Counted from the first letter of the stretch, positions 27,367 to 37,335 are shown. The stretch: DNA of 64,000 nucleotides from Larkinella humicola (GCF_008727875.1 NZ_VTWS01000004.1:310001-374000), one strand, 5' to 3'. The notes: generated by a model from the sequence alone, not told the origin. Numbers and translations: made by a program.

Positions 27367-28075
27367 CGTTTTACGATGCTGCGTAACGCTGTTGTTTCTT
27401 TTTCTCCTTCTGGCCTGCGCCCAACCCGGTGCCGAAGACAACCTTATGACACCCAAGCCCGGCGCGTCGACTGACGCCAACTTCCTCGCCCTCGGCGATT
27501 CTTACACCATTGGCGAGAGCGTTCCGGAAGCCGACCGCTGGAGTGTTCTGCTGGCCGGTTTGCTGCGAAAAGACGGTTTAACCATCACCGATCCTGACAT
27601 CATTGCCCGGACCGGCTGGACCACCAGCGAATTGAGCGATGCCATCAAACAGAGCGGAAACCAGAAAACGTACCAACTGGTGTCGCTCCTGATTGGGGTC
27701 AACAACCAATACCGGGGGCAGGACGTCGAGCGATACCGCACGGAATTTCGAGCCTTGCTGCAAACCGCCACCCGGTTTGCGGGTGGAAAACCGGGGCGGG
27801 TTTTTGTGTTGTCTATTCCCGATTGGGGGGTAACGCCCTATGCCGCCGGGTCAGGCCGGGATCGGCAGCAGATCGCGAAAGAGATTGACGCCTTTAATGC
27901 CGTGGCGCTGGATGAATGCAAAAAAGCCGGTATTGTGTACGTGGATATTACGCCAACGTCGCGCACGGCGGCCGGTGATCCGTCGCAAATTGCCGAAGAT
28001 GGGTTGCATTTTTCGGGGAAACAATACCGCCAGTGGGCCGAAAAAGCCCTGCCGGTGGTCAAGAAATTGCTGTAG
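27356..28075 (+). CDS. SGNH/GDSL-type hydrolase lipoprotein
   Basis: The product is about 239 residues from GTG 27356, which gives a clean lipoprotein signal (MTFNVLRCCVTLLFLFLLLAC). The frame is open to ATG 27278, but that would add 26 residues before the signal, so GTG is preferred; it overlaps the end of the previous gene by 11 bases. Motifs: block I FLALGDSYTIGE (Ser nucleophile), LLIGVNNQY (block III region with Asn) and the C-terminal EDGLHFSGKQYRQW with the Asp-His pair. By family it is an esterase or deacetylase, here probably tethered in the periplasm or outer membrane. The substrate is unknown. Confidence 0.88.
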   Translation: MTFNVLRCCVTLLFLFLLLACAQPGAEDNLMTPKPGASTDANFLALGDSYTIGESVPEADRWSVLLAGLLRKDGLTITDPDIIARTGWTTSELSDAIKQSGNQKTYQLVSLLIGVNNQYRGQDVERYRTEFRALLQTATRFAGGKPGRVFVLSIPDWGVTPYAAGSGRDRQQIAKEIDAFNAVALDECKKAGIVYVDITPTSRTAAGDPSQIAEDGLHFSGKQYRQWAEKALPVVKKLL

Positions 28076-28077
28076 CT

Positions 28078-29019
28078 TTACTGATCGTCTTCTGTGACCT
28101 CTTTTTCTTTCGGGCGTTCGTAGGTGATCTTGCCTTTGTCGTCCCACTCACTGATGACGTACGGTTCGAATTCTTCGGTCCAGCGGTCGCGGCCGTATTG
28201 GGTGATTTTCTTGCGTTGCCGCCGGAACTGGTAATATTCGATCCAGCGACCGACTTTCACGCCGTTGTCATACTTGCCTTCAGCCGCCAGTTGGCCCCCT
28301 TCGTAGAACGCCATGTACTGCCCGTTGACTTTCCCAAACTCCTTCGGCAGCACTTCCTTGACTTTCGTATGCGCGGAATCGTAATACGTAATCTCGGATT
28401 CGGCAGGAAAACCGCGATCCCATTTTTGCTTATCGAGGAGTTTGTAGTTGGCGTCGTATTTTTCCCAGCGACCGTCTTTGGCGCCCACATAATAGTAGCC
28501 TTCTTCGAGCAGAATCCCGTTCTGATACCGCTTATACGGCCCGTGCATGATCATGACTTTTTCCTTGTCTTTGATCAACGCCGACGAAATCCGCTGGGCT
28601 TTGGGGTCAAACCAGTAGGTTTCGCGGACGTAGGCATTCGGCTGGCGGTATTGCTTCAAAACCGTAAACTTCTCGATGATGGTGCGGTCGCCACTGCCAA
28701 ACTTCGTGTATTGTTCCACGATCGGGATACCTTCGTATTCCGTCCGGGCCAGCCTTTGTTTCTTCTTGCGTTCGGATTTATCCTTCTGGTCTTTCTTGAA
28801 TTGCTTGACTTTCAGCCCCAGATCGGGTAGCGTTTCGCTCACCAGATTCTCCACACCCGTTGGCACCAGCGACAGGCCGGGTTTGTCGCCCTTGGCCGAC
28901 TTCTCCGTAACCGGTGCTTGCGAGGTGGTAAAGGAGTTCTGAACGGGTGAGGTAGTCGTCTGGGCTGTTCCCACCAGCCCGCTACCCAGTAATAACCCAA
29001 GTATCGTAATTCGTTTCAT
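28078..29019 (-). CDS. Exported MORN-like (YwqK-type) repeat protein
   Basis: The 313-residue product has a signal peptide (MKRITILGLLLGSGLVGTAQ) and, after a Lys-rich stretch (KSERKKKQR), repeats such as GPYKRYQNGILLEEGYYYVG, GRWEKYD, NGQYMAFYEGGQLAAEGKY and NGVKVGRWIEYYQF. These are typical of MORN-like repeat proteins of Bacteroidota, whose role is unknown. It is convergent with the SGNH gene; only two bases lie between the stops. Confidence 0.75.
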   Translation of the reverse strand: MKRITILGLLLGSGLVGTAQTTTSPVQNSFTTSQAPVTEKSAKGDKPGLSLVPTGVENLVSETLPDLGLKVKQFKKDQKDKSERKKKQRLARTEYEGIPIVEQYTKFGSGDRTIIEKFTVLKQYRQPNAYVRETYWFDPKAQRISSALIKDKEKVMIMHGPYKRYQNGILLEEGYYYVGAKDGRWEKYDANYKLLDKQKWDRGFPAESEITYYDSAHTKVKEVLPKEFGKVNGQYMAFYEGGQLAAEGKYDNGVKVGRWIEYYQFRRQRKKITQYGRDRWTEEFEPYVISEWDDKGKITYERPKEKEVTEDDQ

Positions 29020-29134
29020 GCAGCGTAAATCAGTCTCAGCGGCTTGACCGGTTTAACCTTATCAATGCAACGTTTTTGATGTGGTTTTATTTTGTCAGAA
29101 ACCGTGCCTAACTTTAGTACTAAAATACTGAATT

Positions 29135-30076
29135 GTGGAAAAAGACGCTAAAATATACGTAGCTGGTCACCGGGGGATGGTTGGATCGGCCATCGTCCGG
29201 AAATTACAGGCGGAAGGATTTGAAAATCTGCTGGTTCGCACCTCGTCGGAACTGGATCTGCGCAACCAGGCCGCCGTCGAAGATTTTTTTCAAACCGAAA
29301 AGCCGGATTACGTGGTGCTGGCTGCGGCAAAAGTGGGCGGTATTGTCGCCAATAACACCTACCGGGCCGAGTTTTTGTATGATAACCTGCTGATTGAAGC
29401 CAACATCATTCATCATGCCTACGTGGCTGGCGTCAAGAAACTGCTGTTTCTGGGCTCCTCCTGCATTTACCCGAAACTGGCTCCCCAGCCGTTGAAAGAG
29501 GAATATTTGCTGAGCGGTTTTCTGGAACCGACCAATGAGCCCTACGCCATCGCCAAAATAACCGGCATAAAACTGTGTGAAGCCTACCGCAGTCAGTACG
29601 GTTGCAACTTCATTTCGGCCATGCCGACCAATCTTTACGGGCCAAACGACAATTACGATTTGCAGGGCTCGCACGTCTTACCCGCTTTGATTCGCAAATT
29701 TCACGAAGCCAAGGTCAACGACCAGCCGTTCGTGGAAGTGTGGGGGACGGGGACACCGCGCCGGGAATTCCTGCACGCCGATGACCTGGCCGACGCCTGT
29801 TTTTTCCTGATGCAGAACTACGACGAGGAGCTGTTTGTCAACATCGGCACCGGCGAAGACGTCACGATCCGGGAGTTGGTGGAGCAGGTGCAGCAGGTGG
29901 TGGGCTACGAAGGCGAAGTCCGCTGGAATACCGACAAACCCGATGGCACCCCCCGCAAACTGATGGACGTCTCACGGCTTCACGACATGGGCTGGAAACA
30001 CACTACAGAATTGAAAGACGGTGTGGAACAGACGTACCAGGATTTCCTGGCGAATGTGGAGTTGTATGTGGAGTGA
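29135..30076 (+). CDS. fcl: GDP-L-fucose synthase
   Basis: The 313-residue product is an NADP-dependent short-chain dehydrogenase/epimerase. Motifs: GHRGMVGS (11-18) for cofactor, [16 protein letters not shown] with Ser108/109, and Tyr137 and Lys141 in EPYAIAKI. The enzyme turns GDP-4-keto-6-deoxymannose into GDP-L-fucose for surface polysaccharide. The start is GTG at 29135, as no ATG stands nearby. GDP-mannose dehydratase, the usual partner, is not in this window. Its TGA is the first base triplet of a long palindrome. Confidence 0.95.
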   Translation: MEKDAKIYVAGHRGMVGSAIVRKLQAEGFENLLVRTSSELDLRNQAAVEDFFQTEKPDYVVLAAAKVGGIVANNTYRAEFLYDNLLIEANIIHHAYVAGVKKLLFLGSSCIYPKLAPQPLKEEYLLSGFLEPTNEPYAIAKITGIKLCEAYRSQYGCNFISAMPTNLYGPNDNYDLQGSHVLPALIRKFHEAKVNDQPFVEVWGTGTPRREFLHADDLADACFFLMQNYDEELFVNIGTGEDVTIRELVEQVQQVVGYEGEVRWNTDKPDGTPRKLMDVSRLHDMGWKHTTELKDGVEQTYQDFLANVELYVE

Positions 30077-30186
30077 TTTGAGTTGTTTCGCGGAGTTGAG
30101 CGGAGTAAAAAGAGTTAAGCAGAGAAAATAAATAGCTCCGCTTAACTCCTTTTTCTCCGCTCAACTCCGCGAAACAACTCAAATCA
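30074..30186. repeat. Palindrome whose ends are the stop codons of two convergent genes
   Basis: The block begins with TGA (30074-30076), the stop of GDP-fucose synthase, and ends with TCA (30184-30186), the stop of the AraC gene read on the minus strand. Arms of 33 bp are perfect (left arm begins TGATTTGAGTTGTTTCGCGG), with inner matching segments GAGTTAAGC and GCTTAACTC around an AT loop. The left arm is made of roughly 10-base units ending in GGAG or AGAG. It is closely related to the palindrome at 39174-39267. Confidence 0.92.
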
Positions 30187-31032
30187 CACCCGCACCCTTC
30201 GATAGACCATTGGCGTATGCCGGTAATACCGTTTGAAGAGTTTATTGAGGTGGCAGATGTCGGTAAACCCAAACTCGTCGGCGATTTGCGAAACCGTCAG
30301 TGAACTCAACCGCAGCCGTTTTTCAACCAGCTTCAGTTTGTATTGGATGATGTAGTGCTGCAACGATTCGCCGACCTGCTGTTTGAACAGTGCACTCAGA
30401 TGACCGGGTGAATAATGGAAAACATCGGCCAACTGCTCGATGCGCAGGGATTCGGGTTGCATGATGTGCTGACAGATGTAGGCTATAATTTTCGGGATCA
30501 GATCGGCAGAAGGCGTTAACGTGTGGATCGATTTGAGTTGTTGTTGCGTAATCTGACGCTCAATCAGACTCAGCATAACGCCCATCAGGGCATCAACGAT
30601 CGGCGAAGAGAGCTGGCGGGGGCCTTTTTGTTCGCTCAGCAGAATAGACAACAGGGCATTCAGGTGTTGTTGATCCGTTGCGGTTTTAACCAGGCTCCCC
30701 GTAAAACCCTGCGTGGTGTGCAGGCTATAGGTTTTGATTCGCTTCCAGACGGTATTTTTGACGTTGGCCAAACCACTCAGGTACGCATCGGTGAACGTGA
30801 GAAAACAGAACTGGGTTTTTTCAACCACGCTGAAGGAGTGATGGTCTGAAGGGCCGAGAAAATATACGTCGCCCGTCGTATACGGGAAGCGGTTATCATT
30901 GATGATGTGGTACCCACTGCCTTTGCCGATCAGAATGAGTTCATAGAAGTCGTGCGTATGAACCGGCAAAAGCCATTGACTGGTTTCGACTTGCTGAACG
31001 AGCAGCGGTTCTTGTTGGAGGTAGCGTTTCAT
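30184..31032 (-). CDS. AraC-family transcriptional regulator
   Basis: The product is 282 residues: N-terminal cupin-like sensor (LPVHTHDFYELILIGKGSGY, then TTGDVYFLGPSDHHSFSV), then two helix-turn-helix motifs at the C-terminus (LRIEQLADVFHYSPGHLSALFKQ and LTVSQIADEFGFTDICHLNKLFKRYYRHTPMVYR). It stands alone on the minus strand, with its upstream region facing the regulator gene at 31316. The target is unknown. Confidence 0.93.
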   Translation of the reverse strand: MKRYLQQEPLLVQQVETSQWLLPVHTHDFYELILIGKGSGYHIINDNRFPYTTGDVYFLGPSDHHSFSVVEKTQFCFLTFTDAYLSGLANVKNTVWKRIKTYSLHTTQGFTGSLVKTATDQQHLNALLSILLSEQKGPRQLSSPIVDALMGVMLSLIERQITQQQLKSIHTLTPSADLIPKIIAYICQHIMQPESLRIEQLADVFHYSPGHLSALFKQQVGESLQHYIIQYKLKLVEKRLRLSSLTVSQIADEFGFTDICHLNKLFKRYYRHTPMVYRRVRV

Positions 31033-31195
31033 ACCGGGGAGCGTTTCAGGTTGTTAGGGATCAATTCACAGACGCTGTATACCAATGAAATGCCACCCCT
31101 CCTTTACGAATGAAAGTAAACCGTAGGTGATAGTTAATGATCTGGTTTTCAGTATTTTATATATTGCCTTAAGCCTGCCTGTGGCTGGTAATGTC

Positions 31196-31230
31196 CTCCA
31201 ACATAGTGGAGTGCCTCCAGTATAGTGGAG
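31196..31230. promoter_or_regulatory. Two tandem CTCCA-N6-TGGAG dyads
   Basis: CTCCAACATAGTGGAG (31196-31211) and CTCCAGTATAGTGGAG (31215-31230) are two near-identical 16-bp dyads, 19 bases centre to centre, in the shared upstream region of the AraC gene and the regulator at 31316. They probably bind a dimeric regulator; which one is not known. Confidence 0.6.
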
Positions 31231-31267
31231 TTGGATTTTGGAGGTTACACCCGTGTATTCTTGTTCG

Positions 31268-31275
31268 TATCTTTG
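31268..31275 (+). promoter_or_regulatory. Candidate -7 element of the regulator gene
   Basis: TATCTTTG is a perfect match to TAnnTTTG, about 40 bases before the ATG at 31316. No good TTTG is found at the expected -33 spacing, so activation through the upstream dyads is plausible. Its place supports the start at 31316 rather than the in-frame codon at 31238. Confidence 0.5.
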
Positions 31276-31315
31276 GGTTCACCGTACCGGGAACCGAATC
31301 CAAAATCCAGAAAAA

Positions 31316-33802
31316 ATGCTGTCTCCGAACGAATTGGTCCCGTCGCCTACCTTGCTCATTGTCGAGGACGAATTTATGATTGCCAACGACCTTCGGCGCA
31401 TCCTGGAAAAGGCGGGCTACCAGGTTATCGGGTTGGCCGGATCGGTTCCGGAAGCGATCACGATGGTCGAAAAGCAGCGACCGGATATTGTCTTGCTGGA
31501 CATTTTTCTGGATGGCGATCAGACCGGCATCGATTTGGCGCACTGGTTGCGTGAAAAAAATACGCCCTTCGTTTACCTGTCGGCCAACCTGACGAGCCGT
31601 GTGCTGGAATTGGCCAAAGAAACGCACCCGTTCGGGTTTTTGAACAAGCCGTTTCGCGAAAAAGACGTTCTGTCCACACTGGAAATCGCCCGCTACCGGC
31701 ACGCACATAGCGAAGAAGCCCGGTTGAGGCAGCAACAGGCGCTGCAAATGGCCGTGAACAATGCCATTGTAACCATTCAGGATCGCAGTCAGCTTTGTCT
31801 GGCTATTGCCGATCAAATCGATCAAATTGTTCCGTTTTCGTTCTTCAACCTCCGCATCGGTTTGTCCGATGAAACCGCCAGTTACTGGTTGATGCTGCAA
31901 AAGATCGCTCCCGGAGTCTTTGAGCGCATTGCGTTCACGTCGTTGGTGCAAAGTGAGTTGCGGCACGAAAGGATCGACGAACTGGAACGGGAATCAGTAG
32001 GCCAACCGGGTGCGCAGGGCGGCATTTTCACCGAAACCGCCTTTGATCAACTGTGCGAACGGTACCCGACCATTCGCTCCTGCCGGGACCGTTTCGGCGT
32101 TCGTTCGCTGGCGGTTTTTCCGATTCAATTGAAGCGGGAATCGTCTACCACCATTCTTTTGTCCAGTACGCTTGCCGACGGTTTTTCCCGGAAAGAGTAT
32201 GATACGATTAGTCTGATTATTCCCCAGATTGCCCTGGCCCTGAACAACCTGCTGGCCTACGAGGAAATCGAAGCCCACCGGCAGACCAAAGCGACGGAAC
32301 TGGCCATCGTGACGGCTTTTCGGAATGGCAAAGACCGGGGCGAGATCGTTCCGCTGGTAGCAAAAGCGCTCAACAACCTCCTGCCCATCGACGGGTTGGC
32401 GATCTTTCGGATTGAATCCACGGCGGCATCATCTGCCACAACAACCGTGGTACAGAAAGTCGGCGGTTCGTTCACTCTGCTGCCCGCCCAGGACTCCGTG
32501 GCCGCTCTGACTGGAATGACGCCCTGGTTTACGGAACCTGCGGACCAACAATCGCCGGAAACGGAAAAGCAGCGGAGACTGGCCGAGGCCGTGTATGGCA
32601 AAGGAGCCGACTGGAAATCGTTCCTCTACGTCCCGATTATGAGTAAAGGCCAGACGGTGGCATCGCTGTTGCTGGGCAGCAAAGCCCCGTATGCGTTTAC
32701 CCGAAAAGATGTACTGGTTTTGCAGGAAATCAGCAGTCAGATCGCGCTGGCCCTGGAAAATCTGATAGCCTATGAGCGAATCAGGGATCTAAGCGAACAA
32801 CTGGAACAGGAGAAGACGTATTTGACGGAGGAAATAAAAACCGGTCATAATTTCGAGGAGATTATTGGGACCAGTTTGGCCCTGAAAACCGTGTTTGAAA
32901 GTGTGGGGCAGGTCGCTAAAACGGATTCTACCGTACTGATTACGGGCGAAACCGGCACAGGGAAAGAGCTGATTGCCCGGGCAGTCCACAACCAGTCGAA
33001 CCGCAAAAACCGGTCGGTGGTGAAAGTCAACTGTGCGGCACTACCCCCACAACTCATTGAATCCGAACTTTTTGGCCACGAGCGCGGCAGTTATACGGGG
33101 GCTACCGAAAAGCGAATTGGCAAATTTGAACTGGCGAACGGGAGCACTATTTTTCTGGACGAAATTGGGGAGCTTCCCCTTGAACTACAGGCCAAACTGC
33201 TCCGGGTGATTCAGGAAAAAGAGATTGAACGGCTGGGCGGAAAGGGACCGATCCAAGTGGATGTCCGGATCATTGCGGCTACGAATCGAAACTTACAGCA
33301 GGAGGTGACGGCGGGCCGGTTTCGCTCGGATCTCTATTACCGACTGAATGTCTTTCCGATCCGATTGCCGCCCCTGCGCGAGCGATTGGAGGATTTGCTG
33401 CCGCTGACGACGCATTTCCTGCAAAAAATCGGCAAAAAACTGGGAAAACCGCTGACCGGGATTGCCAATTCGTCGCTGCAACAGATGAGGCACTATGCCT
33501 GGCCGGGCAACATTCGGGAACTGGAACACGTGCTGGAGCGGGCGGCCATTCTGTCGCGCACCACCACGCTGGAACTCGCCGAGCCGCTGCTGACGGGTTT
33601 GGCGATTCCGTCGGTTGTTTCACCGTCTGCTGCGGGTGTGGAACCTTTGCAAACCACGATGCGAACGGCGATTCTGGCGGCTCTGGCAAAATCCGGTAAC
33701 CGCATCCGGGGCGAAGGCGGAGCCGCCGAACTCCTGAACATCAAACCGACGACGCTGGAAGCGCGCATGAAAAAGCTGAACATCACCGTTCGGCCCGTTT
33801 AA
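31316..33802 (+). CDS. REC-GAF-AAA+ enhancer-binding response regulator
   Basis: The 828-residue product opens with a receiver domain (LLIVEDEFM, phospho-acceptor Asp62 in [14 protein letters not shown]), then two GAF-like domains (about 130-480), a sigma-54-type AAA+ domain with Walker [22 protein letters not shown] (in place of GAFTGA) and [19 protein letters not shown], and a Fis-type helix-turn-helix ([20 protein letters not shown]). By family it activates promoters of sigma-54 RNA polymerase by ATP hydrolysis. It is convergent with the kinase at 33807-36110 with four bases between, so the two may form a system. The 78-base extension to 31238 is rejected. Confidence 0.92.
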   Translation: MLSPNELVPSPTLLIVEDEFMIANDLRRILEKAGYQVIGLAGSVPEAITMVEKQRPDIVLLDIFLDGDQTGIDLAHWLREKNTPFVYLSANLTSRVLELAKETHPFGFLNKPFREKDVLSTLEIARYRHAHSEEARLRQQQALQMAVNNAIVTIQDRSQLCLAIADQIDQIVPFSFFNLRIGLSDETASYWLMLQKIAPGVFERIAFTSLVQSELRHERIDELERESVGQPGAQGGIFTETAFDQLCERYPTIRSCRDRFGVRSLAVFPIQLKRESSTTILLSSTLADGFSRKEYDTISLIIPQIALALNNLLAYEEIEAHRQTKATELAIVTAFRNGKDRGEIVPLVAKALNNLLPIDGLAIFRIESTAASSATTTVVQKVGGSFTLLPAQDSVAALTGMTPWFTEPADQQSPETEKQRRLAEAVYGKGADWKSFLYVPIMSKGQTVASLLLGSKAPYAFTRKDVLVLQEISSQIALALENLIAYERIRDLSEQLEQEKTYLTEEIKTGHNFEEIIGTSLALKTVFESVGQVAKTDSTVLITGETGTGKELIARAVHNQSNRKNRSVVKVNCAALPPQLIESELFGHERGSYTGATEKRIGKFELANGSTIFLDEIGELPLELQAKLLRVIQEKEIERLGGKGPIQVDVRIIAATNRNLQQEVTAGRFRSDLYYRLNVFPIRLPPLRERLEDLLPLTTHFLQKIGKKLGKPLTGIANSSLQQMRHYAWPGNIRELEHVLERAAILSRTTTLELAEPLLTGLAIPSVVSPSAAGVEPLQTTMRTAILAALAKSGNRIRGEGGAAELLNIKPTTLEARMKKLNITVRPV

Positions 33803-33806
33803 TCCA

Positions 33807-36110
33807 TTAGCTCGTCTGCAAAACCGTACGCACCGGTTTTTTAGCCACGCTGAATAACAGGCTGATTTCTACCCCGTTTTCCTGTGTAATCTCCAATTGC
33901 CCCTTGATCTGTTTGCTAAGCCCGCGAATCATCGTCAGGCCCAGTGAGTTGCTGCGGGTAACATCGAACCCGGCAGGCAATCCCACCCCGTCGTCGCTGA
34001 TCATCAGTCGGTAGGTTTGGTCTTCGACGCTGGTAAGGGTGACGATAACGGTGCCGGGACGGTTTTGGGGAAAAGCGTATTTGAGCGAATTCGTAACGGC
34101 CTCATTGATAATCAGGCCCAAAGGCGTGGCCAGGGCTACATCGAACTGGACATCGACACTCATGACCTGGGGATGAATGGTGTTGAACCGATCGAAGGAT
34201 TCGATGAGGTAATCCACAATTTCGTGGATGTATTCCCGCATGTTAATCTGGGCCAGATTGTCGGATTGATAGAGTTTCTGGTGAATCAGCGCCATAACCT
34301 GCACCCGGTTCTGACTCTCGCGGATGGCGGCCAAAGCGGTCGGGTCGTTGAGGAAATCAAACTGGGAATTGAGCATGCTGGAAATGACCTGCAAATTGTT
34401 CTTAACCCGGTGGTGAATCTCCCGCAACATCCATTCCCGTTCTTCCAAAAGTCGTTCTTTGTCACTCAATACCTCCTGGAGTGACTGGTTTTTCTGGTCG
34501 ATCAGCCGCTGTTTCGTTTCGAGTTGCTGGTTGGTGCGTTGTTTCAGCCGGTAACGGTTATAGGTCAATCCCAGGAGCAGGGTGAGCAGAACGGCCCCGC
34601 CAACCATGCTGTTGCGTTCGATTTCATTGCGGGATTTCTGCGCCAGATTCGCACTGGTCAGGAGTTGAATATTTTTTTGGTTGAGATCGAGTTGCTGCTC
34701 TCTTTTTTCGGTTTGAAACTCTACATTTAATCGCGCAATTTCCTTGTTTTTATTCTCACTATACAGCGAATCCTGAAGTGATTTGTAGGTCTTGAAGTGA
34801 TTGATGGCGGTTAGGTAATGGCCCTGCGCGGAATCCAATCGAAACTGCATAAGATGGCTGGTGGCGATAATACTTTTATTTCCCATCTGCTCCGCATTTT
34901 CAACATGTTCCTTTAAAAGGGGTTTCACCTGCTCAAGTTGATGCGTGTTGATCAGGAAATCAATCAGGGGCGGGTAAACTAGGATAATGGATAGATAGCC
35001 TGGATATGTCTTCTTAAATTGCGCAACCTGATCGATCAATTGATTGTAATGATACTGGGCCTGTTTATACTGGTTCTTGCTTTGATAAATCTTGAGGAAT
35101 AAGCTATTTACCCTGATGTTGAAATATAAATCAGGCGCGGTATATTCTTTTTTCAGTTTCGAGAGGAAGGCAATGGCCAGATCGTATTGGCCTGATTTAA
35201 AATAGGATGTGCCCAGATTCGCGCCCACCAGACCGATGGAGGGCAGGTCATTGTACCGCCTGGCGACAGCCAGCGAGCGAAGGAAGTAAAAAATGGCCTG
35301 TTTGTGATCACGCGCATCATCGTAATTTATGCCAATCCGGTTATAAATGGTGCATAGCTGCAGAGTGGTATCATTTTGTAATTCAGCGGTTTTCAAGGCT
35401 AATAACCCATATTTTGTCGCCATTCTAAAATCGCCGGTCGTGTTATATAATACCCCTAATAAATCATACACACCTTGCAAATTTGGATAGTTGATTTGTT
35501 TATAAATCGCCAGTGATTTTTTCACCAGTTCAATTGCTTTGGTGGTATTTAAAAGGATATGGTAAAAGTCGGCAAGCTCCCGTAAGGTAGTGGCCTCACG
35601 CTCTTGATTGCCAACCTGCCGAAATAAAGGCAGCGCCCGTTCGTAATACTTGATTCGGTGCTTTAGATCTTCATCGGAACTGCCATAAGTGTTGCCCAGT
35701 TCCATGTACGCTGCCGCCAGTTCGGCTATATGGTGGTTTTTTGTAAAACGATGGATGGCCGTTTGTGCAAACCGGCGGGCTTGCTGCGTATTTCCGCTTT
35801 CCCGATATGCCTGTGCGCCAATCAAATACGCAGTTCCTTCTCCTTTCTCATACTGCAAATGCCGACTGACCGAATACCCCTGACGCACCAGCACCAAGGC
35901 CGTATCCAGATCGCTTGCCTGTTCGCCCGGTTTGAGGATGTAGCTCCGGGCCATTTCCAGCAACAGATTGGCCCGATTGGTGTCGGGACGGCTTTGCTGG
36001 AGCAGCACTTTTAAGCTATCGATCGAATGAGTCTTTGTTTGCGCTTGAGCAACCTGCTTACAAAGCAGCCATATTCCCCAAAAAAGAAAGAAAAAAATGG
36101 ATCGTCTCAT
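33807..36110 (-). CDS. TPR-containing sensor histidine kinase (HisKA_2 type)
   Basis: The product is 767 residues from ATG 36110 (MRRSIFFFLFWGIWLLCKQVAQA, a signal sequence). The frame extends 13 residues further to 36149, but those would precede the signal. A large TPR-like region (about 60-450, with units such as AAAYMELGNTYGSSDEDLKH) is followed by a helix (about MVGGAVLLTLLLGLTYNR), a coiled coil, the HisKA_2 motif LREIHHRVKNNLQVISSML, and an ATPase domain (INEAVTNSLKYAF, ISDDGVGLPAGF). The TPR part should lie in the periplasm. It faces the AAA+ regulator, its likely partner. Confidence 0.92.
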   Translation of the reverse strand: MRRSIFFFLFWGIWLLCKQVAQAQTKTHSIDSLKVLLQQSRPDTNRANLLLEMARSYILKPGEQASDLDTALVLVRQGYSVSRHLQYEKGEGTAYLIGAQAYRESGNTQQARRFAQTAIHRFTKNHHIAELAAAYMELGNTYGSSDEDLKHRIKYYERALPLFRQVGNQEREATTLRELADFYHILLNTTKAIELVKKSLAIYKQINYPNLQGVYDLLGVLYNTTGDFRMATKYGLLALKTAELQNDTTLQLCTIYNRIGINYDDARDHKQAIFYFLRSLAVARRYNDLPSIGLVGANLGTSYFKSGQYDLAIAFLSKLKKEYTAPDLYFNIRVNSLFLKIYQSKNQYKQAQYHYNQLIDQVAQFKKTYPGYLSIILVYPPLIDFLINTHQLEQVKPLLKEHVENAEQMGNKSIIATSHLMQFRLDSAQGHYLTAINHFKTYKSLQDSLYSENKNKEIARLNVEFQTEKREQQLDLNQKNIQLLTSANLAQKSRNEIERNSMVGGAVLLTLLLGLTYNRYRLKQRTNQQLETKQRLIDQKNQSLQEVLSDKERLLEEREWMLREIHHRVKNNLQVISSMLNSQFDFLNDPTALAAIRESQNRVQVMALIHQKLYQSDNLAQINMREYIHEIVDYLIESFDRFNTIHPQVMSVDVQFDVALATPLGLIINEAVTNSLKYAFPQNRPGTVIVTLTSVEDQTYRLMISDDGVGLPAGFDVTRSNSLGLTMIRGLSKQIKGQLEITQENGVEISLLFSVAKKPVRTVLQTS

Positions 36111-36137
36111 CAGAACGCAGGAAGTTAGAACAACAAA

Positions 36138-36171
36138 TTGAAGCAACACTTTTGGACGAGTGTTGCTTCAA
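36138..36171 (-). terminator. Hairpin between the hydrolase gene and the TPR kinase
   Basis: Perfect 13-bp stem (TTGAAGCAACACT at 36138-36150 and AGTGTTGCTTCAA at 36159-36171, loop of 8). On the minus strand it lies after the hydrolase gene (stop at 36307) and just before the kinase start, so it could end the first transcript or sit in the kinase leader. The T tract after it is poor. Confidence 0.45.
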
Positions 36172-36306
36172 CGAAATAGGTCGACGGTGTGAACTTGGTT
36201 TCTGTTTCTTAAAAATACGCCGGTAAACGACTTTGAATCAACGGTTTTTCTCTTTTTAATTTTACTACAGAACCCATGCGGAGTCGCCGACGGAGCAACA
36301 AGGCGG

Positions 36307-37305
36307 TTATCTGCTCAAAAACTTCTTCAACTCAGCCGCTGCGTGGGTGATGAGCGAGCGCGTTCCCGGAATATAACTCAACGGATTGAGCAACCCCCAG
36401 TCATGAATCATGCCCTGGTAGCGAATTAGCGTAACGGGCACCCCGGCTTCGTCCAGCTTGCGGGCATACGCTTCGCCTTCGTCGCGCAGCACATCGTTTT
36501 CAGCCACCTGGACCAGCGTTGGCGGTAATCCTTTCAACTGGTCGAGCGTGGCTTGCAGCGGGGCCGCATAATACGAACGGCGGTCTTCCGGATTTGGGGC
36601 GTAACTGTCCCAGAACCAGATCATCATGTTGCGGGTCAAAAACCGGTCGGTCGCGTATTGATGGTACGAAACCGTGTCAAAATCGGCGTTGGTAACGGGC
36701 CACAGCAGCACCTGCAACCGGATTTTCGGGCCGTTTTTGTCTTTGGCCATCAGCGCGACGGCGGCTGTCAGGTCGCCCCCGGCACTGTTGCCAACGATGG
36801 CCAGCCGCGAACCGTCGACATTCAGCTCCGCCCCGTTTTCGGCTACCCACCGGAGGGCGGCATACGACTCATGGAGTGCGATGGGAAACCGGGCTTCCGG
36901 CGAGCGGCTGTAATTGACAAAGACCGCTACGGCCCCCGACTCGACCACCAGATCGCGCACCAGCCGCTGGTGGGTCGGAAAGTCGCCCAGCACCCAGCCT
37001 CCGCCGTGGAAAAACAGGAAAACGGGGAGAATCCCGGCGACACCCGCCGGGCGAACAATGTCCAGATCCACACTTAAACCGTCCTGCGAGATGGTCTGTT
37101 GCGAAACATAAACGCCGGACAAATCGACCTCGACCGACGTTTGGGCCGATTCCAGCACCGCCCGGGCCTCTGCCGGACTGAGTTGCTCCATCGGCGTGCC
37201 TCCACCGCTGTTCAGGGCGTTCAGAAAAGCTTTGGTGTGGCTCTCCATGGCGGGGTCCGTTGCCGGATCGAGCGGTTCGATCACGGGCAGTATCTGTATT
37301 TCCAT
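36307..37305 (-). CDS. HSL-type alpha/beta hydrolase (carboxylesterase)
   Basis: The 332-residue product has the hormone-sensitive-lipase pattern: oxyanion motif FFHGGGWVLGD, nucleophile in GNSAGGDLT, and Asp and His in the C-terminal VAENDVLRDEGE and GMIHDWGLL. The family hydrolyses short-chain esters. No signal peptide, so it is cytosolic. It is the first-numbered of three neighbouring alpha/beta hydrolases on this strand, which are not closely related to one another. Confidence 0.92.
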   Translation of the reverse strand: MEIQILPVIEPLDPATDPAMESHTKAFLNALNSGGGTPMEQLSPAEARAVLESAQTSVEVDLSGVYVSQQTISQDGLSVDLDIVRPAGVAGILPVFLFFHGGGWVLGDFPTHQRLVRDLVVESGAVAVFVNYSRSPEARFPIALHESYAALRWVAENGAELNVDGSRLAIVGNSAGGDLTAAVALMAKDKNGPKIRLQVLLWPVTNADFDTVSYHQYATDRFLTRNMMIWFWDSYAPNPEDRRSYYAAPLQATLDQLKGLPPTLVQVAENDVLRDEGEAYARKLDEAGVPVTLIRYQGMIHDWGLLNPLSYIPGTRSLITHAAAELKKFLSR

Positions 37306-37335
37306 GTTTGTTTAAAGAGAAGTGGGTGAAGTGAC

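Noticed and set aside
28033-28830. 265-residue frame antisense to the MORN-like gene
   Set aside because: Its hydrophobic look (FVFVIFV) comes from the reverse complement of Lys-rich codons; the other strand has a signal peptide and repeats.
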